From Oscillospiraceae bacterium (GTDB taxonomy: Bacteria > Bacillota > Clostridia > Oscillospirales > Oscillospiraceae), in contig JAISDV010000204.1 in assembly GCA_031264545.1 (NCBI GenBank), forward strand, positions 1 to 32,033: 32,033 nucleotides of DNA, read 5' to 3'. Numbering within the stretch: position 1 is the stretch's first letter; the number at the start of each line of letters is the position of its first letter. A model generated the notes under the pieces. It made no database searches and was not told the DNA's origin. It was given only the letters and a program-made list of their open reading frames with translations. Below are positions 1 to 5,862 of this stretch, one piece after another. The position numbers and the translations under genes are program-made.

Positions 1-27
1 CTGAGTCTCAGGCAAGCTTTACAAACA

Positions 28-61
28 GCAAAGGGCCCCCTCTCACGAGGGGGTCCTTTGC
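28..61. terminator. strong hairpin at left edge, probable terminator of an off-window gene
   Basis: Arms 28-42 and 47-61 pair over 15 bp with one G-T pair and a 4-base loop. No clear U-tract follows on either strand, so the direction and terminator role are uncertain. It sits before the promoter of the BRO-N gene and most likely closes a transcription unit beyond the left edge. Confidence 0.45.
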
Positions 62-114
62 ACCGCCCGTCCCGCGGCGCTTCACGCTAAAAATTCAGGT
101 TCTTACTATTTTCA

Positions 115-143
115 TTGTTGAAACGGCAAAAATTGTGTATGAT
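115..143 (+). promoter_or_regulatory. candidate sigma-A promoter of the BRO-N gene
   Basis: TTGTTG at 115-120 and TATGAT at 138-143 are separated by 17 bases. The AAGGAGG ribosome site and the GTG start at 172 follow. The -35 is only a partial match. Confidence 0.5.
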
Positions 144-171
144 ATTGAGGGCTTGAAGGAGGCGTTTACCT

Positions 172-1041
172 GTGGCGGACAATAATAAAATTCAATTATT
201 TGAAGATCGGCGCATACGCACTGCATGGGACGAGGAAAAAGAGGAATGGTACTTTTCCGTCGTCGACGTGGTCGAGGTACTGACCGGCACTGAGAACCCG
301 CGCCGTTATTGGAGTGACCTGAAACGGAAGCTGAAAGCTGAGGGAAGTCAACTGTACGATGAAATCGTACAGTTGAGAATGACAGCTGAAGACGGTAAAA
401 AGCGGTTTACAGACGCCGCCGACACGGAACAGCTTTTGCGGATCATCCAATCCATCCCGTCGCCGAAAGCGGAGCCGCTGAAAAGGTGGCTCGCCGCCGT
501 GGGGCGCGCGCGTATCGAGGAAACGATCGACCCCGAGCAAGCGATCGACCGCGCTGTTGAAATATACTTAAAAAAGGGCTATAGCGAGGACTGGATACAC
601 CAGCGGCTTTTAACGATCCGTATCCGCAATGACCTCACCGCCGAATGGCAGAAACGCGGCGTTCAGAAAGGCGCGGAATACGCCATATTGACCGACGAAA
701 TAACAAAGGCTTGGGCAGGCATAAACACGCGGCAGTATAAGACCCTTAAAGGCTTGAAAAAAGAGAACCTGCGCGACAATATGAGCGATTTGGAGCTTGT
801 ATTGACCATGCTCGCGGAAGCCACGACGACCGAAATTTCAAAAACCGTCAAGCCGGAAAGCTTTGAGGAAAATCAGCGGACAGCGCGGCGCGGCGGCAGG
901 ATCGCCGGAAACGCCCGCCGCGAGATCGAAGCCGACACGGGCAAGCCCGTTATCACGGAAAAGAACGCCGCGCAGCTCAATACGCTCGTTACGGATATGA
1001 TAGAGGACACGGTCGGCGGCTCCGGCGGGGACGAAAAATAG
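172..1041 (+). CDS. BRO-N domain DNA-binding protein (DinD / phage antirepressor-like)
   Basis: This 289-residue protein has an N-terminal BRO-N type domain (about residues 8-110, with the WYFSVVDVVEVLTGTENPRRYW region). BRO-N is found in phage antirepressors and DinD-like proteins. The C-terminal half contains the conserved TIRIRNDLTAEW and EYAILTDEITKAW stretches and a basic GGRIAGNARREIE segment. The family binds nucleic acid, and the role here is unknown. Start: the GTG at 172 has an AAGGAGG site about 8 bases upstream. The gene stands alone with its own promoter and terminator. Its neighbour is a toxin-antitoxin pair, and a 21-bp copy of its coding sequence (606-626) recurs at 2529-2549. 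Genes of this type are often carried by prophages or mobile islands, but no integrase is visible here. Confidence 0.85.
   Translation: MADNNKIQLFEDRRIRTAWDEEKEEWYFSVVDVVEVLTGTENPRRYWSDLKRKLKAEGSQLYDEIVQLRMTAEDGKKRFTDAADTEQLLRIIQSIPSPKAEPLKRWLAAVGRARIEETIDPEQAIDRAVEIYLKKGYSEDWIHQRLLTIRIRNDLTAEWQKRGVQKGAEYAILTDEITKAWAGINTRQYKTLKGLKKENLRDNMSDLELVLTMLAEATTTEISKTVKPESFEENQRTARRGGRIAGNARREIEADTGKPVITEKNAAQLNTLVTDMIEDTVGGSGGDEK
606..626 (+). repeat. 21-bp direct repeat, copy 1 (inside the BRO-N gene)
   Basis: These bases are identical to 2529-2549. In this copy they encode the conserved LLTIRIR segment of the BRO-N protein, so this is the intact source version. Confidence 0.8.
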
Positions 1042-1061
1042 TTTCGCAGAAACTATTTTTT
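1034..1061 (+). terminator. intrinsic terminator of the BRO-N gene
   Basis: Perfect 12-bp stem (1034-1045 with 1049-1060), 3-base loop, and a run of six T ending at 1061. The stop codon at 1039-1041 lies inside the left arm. Confidence 0.85.
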
Positions 1062-1388
1062 ACGCGCAAGTGCGCACTATGTACGCACACACCGTTATTA
1101 TACCCTCAACTTCCGAATTTATCATGATATCGTTTCGCGATTTGTCATAATTTTGATTCCGGATTTATATTATTTTTTGATTTGGTGCAGATATAATAAT
1201 CCCCAAAAACACGCGCATCAGCATGCGAGTTATCCCTTAAATGGTTAAGCTTATTCTCTTTTATGCAGCATGATAAGATAGAAGTGTAAATAATAAAAGA
1301 AGAATTTGTAAAATATATTTACACACAGTGTTGTATTGTTGGTGCAGATATGCTATAATGATTCCAGAAAAAAGAAAGGAGCCGGATC
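1042..1388 (+). promoter_or_regulatory. AT-rich control region of the toxin-antitoxin pair
   Basis: This is a 347-base gap without a gene. A promoter is visible: TTGTAT at 1331-1336, 17 bases, TATAAT at 1354-1359, with an extended -10 TG at 1351. Just upstream is an inverted repeat, TGTAAA (1307-1312) and TTTACA (1318-1323). A 13-base direct repeat, TTGGTGCAGATAT, occurs at 1182-1194 and 1339-1351, and both copies run into a TATAAT-like box. These are plausible operator sites for the XRE antitoxin, as TA operons are usually autorepressed. The ribosome site AAAGGAG precedes the ATG at 1389. Confidence 0.6.
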
Positions 1389-2108
1389 ATGAGCGGCAGC
1401 TTGTCAAATCATATTGAACAGGCGCGTTTGGCGCGCGGATATACGCAGGAGCAGGTGGCTCACGCTATAGGCGTTAGCCGTCCTACCTATATCAATATCG
1501 AGTCTGGTAAAAAAGAGCTTACAGTCCGTCAGGCGGAAGCCTTGTCTTCCATGCTGAGAATTAATATGGATGACATACTGGGCGTGGCCGACGGAACATC
1601 CGTATTTTCTGATATTCTTAAGTCTACCGAAAAATATAAGCAAATGATTCTAAACGCGCTAAAATATGGCGCCGGCGAAGATGGTAAGATTACTAAAACG
1701 AAACTTGCTAAATTGGTCTATCTGGCAGACTTCATCTGGTATTATCTCAACGCATCGCCAATGTCCGGCATGACGTACCGCAAACTGCCGCGCGGGCCTG
1801 TTGCGGACGTGTATTTCCGGGCCTTAGACGAATTAGAGGAAGACGGCACAATTATCCGCGAGCCAAAGGGAAATGCGATTCTGTTCTCTCTCATAGAAAA
1901 GGAGGCCCCTTCCGGCAGCTTGTCAGACGAGGAGCTTAAGCTTATAGAAAAGATTGGGACGGCGTGGCGCGGTAAGTCTACCGACGATATTGTGAACTTT
2001 ACACGTGAGCAGTTACCCTGGCAGATTTGCAGAGATGGTGAAGTCATTCCATACGGTCTGATTACTCAGGAAGAGCCTGAGCGTGTCTATGGAACGATTC
2101 AATTATAG
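1389..2108 (+). CDS. antitoxin: XRE-type HTH fused to Panacea (SocA/DUF4065) domain
   Basis: 239 residues. The N-terminus (about 6-62) is a Cro/cI-type helix-turn-helix: ARGYTQEQVAHAIGVSRPTY, then the NIESGKKELT motif. Residues about 85-200 look like the Panacea/SocA domain (LKYGAGEDGKITKTKLAKLVY, then PRGPVADVYFRALDEL). Panacea domains are known as antitoxin modules that pair with many unrelated toxins. The HTH would bind its own promoter region. The 3' end overlaps the next gene by 26 bases, so the two are translationally coupled in antitoxin-toxin order. Base composition is clearly more AT-rich than in the housekeeping genes to the right, which suggests acquisition by transfer. Confidence 0.85.
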   Translation: MSGSLSNHIEQARLARGYTQEQVAHAIGVSRPTYINIESGKKELTVRQAEALSSMLRINMDDILGVADGTSVFSDILKSTEKYKQMILNALKYGAGEDGKITKTKLAKLVYLADFIWYYLNASPMSGMTYRKLPRGPVADVYFRALDELEEDGTIIREPKGNAILFSLIEKEAPSGSLSDEELKLIEKIGTAWRGKSTDDIVNFTREQLPWQICRDGEVIPYGLITQEEPERVYGTIQL

Positions 2109-2490
2109 GGTTCGGATTGAGCCTTTTGCGGAAAGGCATTACATTAAGAAATTCCAAAAAGCGTATAAAGAGAAGTGGCTTGCTACTGAGCGAACACTTA
2201 TCGCAGTCTGTGAGCGCATAGACAACATGCTGCAGTATAATCGTGCCGATCTTATATCAAACGCCGGTTGTTATAAGTTGGTTAAACTTGATTTTGCTGT
2301 CGAGGGTACTCGCATGTCGCCGAAAGCTTCCGGCAATAGGTGCATTTTGACCGTCGATGAGGATACACGGGAAGTAAAGATACTGCTTGTCTATTCAAAA
2401 AATGAAATTTCTTCACCAAATGAGGCGCAAAAGTGGAAAAGCATTATCAAGGGTGAGTATAGAGAGCTTGCTGAACGCTTTAGTCTGTAG
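2083..2490 (+). CDS. RelE/HigB-like toxin partner of the Panacea antitoxin
   Basis: 135 residues, basic and small. The pattern fits the RelE/ParE fold: N-terminal helices (HYIKKFQKAYKEKW), a central LVKLDFAVEGTRMSPKASGN strand region, and a C-terminal VKILLVYSKNEI strand followed by a helix. RelE-type toxins cut mRNA on the ribosome. Their catalytic residues vary and cannot be assigned here. Start: the GTG at 2083 has AGGAAG at 2068-2073, 9 bases upstream. The ATG at 2089 is the alternative but has 15-base spacing. The overlap with the antitoxin and the shared promoter make a TA pair the best reading. The toxin family is assigned by pattern only. Confidence 0.7.
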   Translation: MSMERFNYRVRIEPFAERHYIKKFQKAYKEKWLATERTLIAVCERIDNMLQYNRADLISNAGCYKLVKLDFAVEGTRMSPKASGNRCILTVDEDTREVKILLVYSKNEISSPNEAQKWKSIIKGEYRELAERFSL

Positions 2491-2528
2491 TGTTGTATCC
2501 TGCTGGTTTAGAACCTGCATGCATAAAC

Positions 2529-2549
2529 GCTTTTAACGATCCGTATCCG
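2529..2549 (+). pseudogene. 21-bp direct repeat, copy 2: fragment of a second BRO-N gene
   Basis: Identical to 606-626 inside the intact BRO-N gene. Translated in the matching frame it gives TLLTIRIR before the likeness fades, as expected for the relic of a second BRO-N paralogue or a recombination scar. The rest of 2491-2630 shows no gene on the plus strand. Confidence 0.55.
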
Positions 2550-2630
2550 TATTAAAACCTCCTCTCAGTGAAAAAGCGACCCCTCCAAAACGCAGGACCG
2601 CCCTTTGGTTTTAGAACTTGTATTCATCGC

Positions 2631-3479
2631 TCACTCCCTGAAATGCACGTGGCTGTTGATATGGTCGATGCAGAAGCAATGGTAGCCCGCGCATCTGGAG
2701 CAGAAGCGGAATTCCAGCTCAGGATGATCCCTGTCCGTTCTGCCGCAGACCTCGCACTTGCGGCTATAGGGCTTACTGGCCTGCTCCCGGGCGTACTGCC
2801 GCGCCGCGTTTTTGAAGTCGACGGTCTTCTGCCGCTGCTTCACCGACGACGGGCTGAGCTTATCGAACAGCCAGCCGCCGCAGAACAGCAGATAGTTGAG
2901 CACCGCGACGACAGGAAGAAGGTTCACCGGAAAAGGCCTGAAAATCACGGCAAACGCAAAAAAGGCGGCGTCTAAATAGGCCAGCCACTTGACCTTGACG
3001 GGGATGACGAAAAACAGCAGCACGACCGTATCGGGATAAAGCGTAGCGAAGGAAAAGAACATGGAAAGGTTGATATAGGACGCGGTGATATCGATGCCCG
3101 ACCCCCTGACCAGCCACATCAGCGTGCCGTAAAGGATGTTGAGCAGCATGCCGATAAGGTAGTAGATCGTAAACTTGCCCGAGCCCCACCGCCGTTCCAG
3201 CGCGCTTCCGATCCAGTAATAGAAATAAAGCGCGATCAGCAGCCAAAAGCCGTCCTGCTCGGGAATAAGCACAAAGCTCAGCAGCCGCCAGACCTCTCCC
3301 CTGGTGAAAATAAACTCCGCGTTGAACGTAAGCAGCGGCCGCAGCATGCTTGTCGTGTCCATAATGCCGAATAACCAGACGACCGCATTCCCGATGACGA
3401 TATAAAGCATCAGGTTCGGTAGTCCAAAACGTGGGTGCGTCAGGCAGAAGCGGTCGATCCGCCGCATAATGCGCTTCAT
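2631..3479 (-). CDS. rhomboid-like membrane protein lacking the protease motif, with a C-terminal zinc-binding-type tail
   Basis: 282 residues with about six membrane segments (roughly 22-40, 64-90, 104-124, 134-158, 166-182, 186-205). Rhomboid-family landmarks are present: GEVWRLLSF at 61-69 and the ALERRWGSGKF loop at 93-103. The catalytic GxSG that should lie in the fourth helix is absent (around INLSMFFSFATLYPD, 136-150), and no helix-6 His is seen. It therefore looks like a pseudoprotease, comparable in logic to derlins. The cytosolic tail has CEVC (242-245), CSRC (260-263), CFC (268-270) and three histidines (273-279), a likely zinc-binding module. Start: the ATG at 3479 has GGAGGG upstream. 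Single gene with its own promoter. Confidence 0.75.
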   Translation of the reverse strand: MKRIMRRIDRFCLTHPRFGLPNLMLYIVIGNAVVWLFGIMDTTSMLRPLLTFNAEFIFTRGEVWRLLSFVLIPEQDGFWLLIALYFYYWIGSALERRWGSGKFTIYYLIGMLLNILYGTLMWLVRGSGIDITASYINLSMFFSFATLYPDTVVLLFFVIPVKVKWLAYLDAAFFAFAVIFRPFPVNLLPVVAVLNYLLFCGGWLFDKLSPSSVKQRQKTVDFKNAARQYAREQASKPYSRKCEVCGRTDRDHPELEFRFCSRCAGYHCFCIDHINSHVHFRE

Positions 3480-3525
3480 AGCGTCGGTCCCTCCGATCGG
3501 AAGTGGTCTTGCTCCGGGTAATAAG

Positions 3526-3554
3526 ATGATACCCTTTTTTTGCCCGGGTGTCTA
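3526..3554 (-). promoter_or_regulatory. sigma-A promoter of the rhomboid-like gene
   Basis: On the minus strand TAGACA (3554-3549) and TATCAT (3531-3526) are 17 bases apart. Each matches five of six consensus bases. The gene start is 47 bases downstream. Confidence 0.6.
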
Positions 3555-3677
3555 TGATATTTTTGTAAATTCAGCCATTACGGCTGCCAAAAGACATGAG
3601 GCAGACGCCAAGCCGGACCAAACCGGGCGACCGAATTCGGACTTTGAAATATTATGCTTTAAGTCCGGGCGCAAATA

Positions 3678-3686
3678 TGCTATGAT
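3678..3686 (+). promoter_or_regulatory. extended -10 promoter element of metK
   Basis: TGC directly followed by TATGAT makes an extended -10. No good -35 is visible at 17 bases. The leader to metK is about 125 bases. Confidence 0.5.
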
Positions 3687-3697
3687 AGCTTAACGTT

Positions 3698-3731
3698 GTA
3701 TCCGTACCGGCGGGGCCGGCGGACGGGATAC
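3698..3731 (+). promoter_or_regulatory. GC-rich hairpin in the metK leader
   Basis: GTATCC (3698-3703) pairs with GGATAC (3726-3731), with an inner CCGG/CCGG stem (3707-3710 and 3716-3719). It would lie at the very 5' end of the mRNA. SAM-I riboswitch hallmarks are not seen. It may simply stabilise or insulate the message. Confidence 0.35.
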
Positions 3732-3816
3732 GCGTTCCGCCCGCCGCTGTGCGAGCATGATATATGGAAGGTACAGCTCCCGGCAAATGACCGACAGAGA
3801 CGAAAAGAGGCAGGCT

Positions 3817-5016
3817 ATGCGCAGAAATTACACAAACAGGGTTTTCACCTCCGAATCCGTTACGGAGGGGCATCCGGACAAAATGTGCGATCAGATATCC
3901 GACGCCGTTCTGGATACGATCATTGAAAAAGACAAAAAGGCGCGCGTCGCCTGTGAATGCATAACAACGACCGGCATGGTCGCGGTCTTCGGTGAGATCA
4001 CGACGGACTGCTATGTGGACATTCCCGCCATTGTGCGCAAAACCGTCCGCGAGATCGGCTATGACAACCCGGAATACGGCTTTGACTGTAAAACCTGTGC
4101 GGTGCTCAGCTCAATCGACGAGCAAAGCCCGGATATTGCCCTCGGCGTCGACCATGCGCTCGAAGCCAGGTCGGGCGAGGCCGACTACGACGGCGCGGAT
4201 ACCGGCGCCGGTGACCAGGGTATGATGTTCGGCTTCGCCTGCGACGAGACGCCGGAGCTGATGCCCGCGCCGATTTCCCTGGCGCATAAGCTCTCCCGCC
4301 GCCTTGCCGAGCTTCGCAAATCCGGTGAGCTGAACTGGCTGCGGCCGGACGGCAAAACGCAGGTCACCGTACAATACGGTGCGGACGGCGCCGTCGAGCG
4401 CGTTCCCGCCGTCGTCGTCTCCGCTCAGCACGGCCCCGATGCGGACATCGGCGTTCTGCGCGAGGCCGTCATGGAAACCGTGATAAAGCCCGTCATCCCC
4501 GCGGGACTCATCGACGGGAATACGAAATTCTTCATCAACCCCACCGGCCGCTTCGTCGTCGGCGGGCCCGTCGGCGATTCCGGCCTGACCGGGCGCAAGA
4601 TCATCGTCGACACCTACGGCGGCTACGCCTGTCACGGCGGCGGCTGCTTCTCCGGAAAGGACCCCACCAAGGTTGACCGGAGCGCCGCCTATATGGCGCG
4701 CTATGTTGCCAAGAACCTTGTCGCCGCCGGTCTGGCCAGCCGGTGCCAGATCGAGCTCGCCTACGCGATCGGGGTCGCAAGCCCCGTCTCCGTCGTGGTC
4801 GACACGCAGGGCACAGGCCGTATCCCCGACGAGCGCATCGCTGAAATCGTATCCGTCTGCTTCGACCTGCGGCCGGCAAGGATCATCAAAAAGCTCGACC
4901 TGCTGCGTCCGATCTACCGGCAGCTTGCGGCCTACGGGCATTTCGGCCGGACGGATATCGACCTGCCCTGGGAGCGCACGGACCTGTCCGAGGTCCTGCG
5001 CGAACGCGCAAGATGA
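3817..5016 (+). CDS. metK: S-adenosylmethionine synthetase
   Basis: 399 residues, the normal family length. The enzyme makes SAM, pyrophosphate and phosphate from ATP and methionine in the cytosol. Signature stretches include FTSESVTEGHPDKMCDQISD near the N-terminus, the GAGDQGMMFG ATP-binding motif, and GGxVGDSGLTGRKIIVDTYGG followed by GGGCFSGKDPTKVDRSAAY. The start at 3817 has AGAGG upstream and gives the usual N-terminus. Upstream in-frame ATGs at 3757 and 3787 would add unusual residues. It is followed after 27 bases by rlmB, a SAM-using methyltransferase, so the two are probably cotranscribed. Confidence 0.97.
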   Translation: MRRNYTNRVFTSESVTEGHPDKMCDQISDAVLDTIIEKDKKARVACECITTTGMVAVFGEITTDCYVDIPAIVRKTVREIGYDNPEYGFDCKTCAVLSSIDEQSPDIALGVDHALEARSGEADYDGADTGAGDQGMMFGFACDETPELMPAPISLAHKLSRRLAELRKSGELNWLRPDGKTQVTVQYGADGAVERVPAVVVSAQHGPDADIGVLREAVMETVIKPVIPAGLIDGNTKFFINPTGRFVVGGPVGDSGLTGRKIIVDTYGGYACHGGGCFSGKDPTKVDRSAAYMARYVAKNLVAAGLASRCQIELAYAIGVASPVSVVVDTQGTGRIPDERIAEIVSVCFDLRPARIIKKLDLLRPIYRQLAAYGHFGRTDIDLPWERTDLSEVLRERAR

Positions 5017-5043
5017 CCGAAAAAACGGGCTTGGAGATATCCG

Positions 5044-5796
5044 ATGGATTTTGAAAACGACCGCGAGGACCTGATCGAGGGGCGAAACGCCGTTATCGAG
5101 GCGCTCCGCGCAGGCAGAACAATCGACAAAATATTTATTCAGAAGGGCGAGACGGACAAGACCCTCGGACATATCGCCTCGAAAGCGCGGGACGCCGGCG
5201 TCGTCGTGGTCGACGCGGATAAAAGAAAGCTCGACGCACTGAGCAAGACGCACGCGCATCAGGGTGTCGTCGCGCTGACCGCTGTGCGGGAATACTGCAC
5301 TGTCGCGGACCTTCTGGCAACCGCCGCCGTGCGGAACGAGCCGCCTTTCATCGTCGCCTGCGACGAGCTGAGCGACCCGCATAATCTCGGTGCGGTCATC
5401 CGGACGGCTGAGGCCGCCGGCGTCCACGGCATCGTCATTCCCAAGCGGCGCAGCGCCGGACTGACCGCCATCGTCGGCAAAACGAGCGCGGGGGCGGCCG
5501 AGCACATGGCGGTCGCGCGCGTAGCGAATCTCAGCGCCGCGCTGCGCGAGCTGAAAGAGGCCGGGGTCTGGATATTCGGCGCCGCGGCGGAGGGCGCAAG
5601 CCCGCTCTGGAAAACCGATCTGAAAGGGCCGGTCTGTCTCGTTATCGGTTCCGAGGGCAGCGGCATTTCAAGGCTTATTCGGGAAAATTGCGATTTTCTC
5701 GTGCGCATCCCCATGAAGGGTCAAATCTCCTCCCTCAACGCGAGTACGGCGGCGGCTGTCCTCATCTATGAGGCCTTGCGCCAGCGGGGCGTTTAG
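5044..5796 (+). CDS. rlmB: SpoU/TrmH-family 23S rRNA 2'-O-ribose methyltransferase (RlmB-like)
   Basis: 250 residues. The N-terminal substrate-binding part opens with the typical LIEGRNAVIEALRAG. The C-terminal SPOUT knot domain carries the three conserved motifs: DELSDPHNLGAVIRTAEAAG, LVIGSEGSGISRL and IPMKGQISSLNASTAAAVLIYE. RlmB methylates G2251 of 23S rRNA in E. coli; the Gram-positive homologue (YacO type) is assigned by likeness and the exact site is not known. It follows metK closely, which would supply its SAM. Weak GGAGAT ribosome site before the ATG at 5044. Confidence 0.9.
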   Translation: MDFENDREDLIEGRNAVIEALRAGRTIDKIFIQKGETDKTLGHIASKARDAGVVVVDADKRKLDALSKTHAHQGVVALTAVREYCTVADLLATAAVRNEPPFIVACDELSDPHNLGAVIRTAEAAGVHGIVIPKRRSAGLTAIVGKTSAGAAEHMAVARVANLSAALRELKEAGVWIFGAAAEGASPLWKTDLKGPVCLVIGSEGSGISRLIRENCDFLVRIPMKGQISSLNASTAAAVLIYEALRQRGV

Positions 5797-5822
5797 CGAC
5801 CGGTCCGTCAATAATCCGACGA

Positions 5823-5840
5823 CCGTCCGCTTCGGGACGG
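5823..5840 (+). other. small hairpin between rlmB and the pseudo-ATPase gene
   Basis: CCGTCC and GGACGG form a 6-bp stem with a 6-base loop. There is no T-run, so it is not an obvious terminator, and read-through into the next gene is likely. Confidence 0.3.
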
Positions 5841-5862
5841 AAGTTGCACATCAGGGTGCGAT

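Noticed and set aside
1..2630. A complete prophage or integrative element
   Set aside because: Only a BRO-N gene, a TA pair and a short repeat are seen. There is no integrase, structural gene or att site at a tRNA.
2568..2975. Plus-strand frame overlapping the 3' part of the rhomboid-like gene
   Set aside because: It is antisense to a gene with clear membrane and zinc-site patterns and has no family likeness.
3687..3816. SAM riboswitch in the metK leader
   Set aside because: The leader is short, and the conserved SAM-I core elements are not present. Only a plain GC hairpin is visible.
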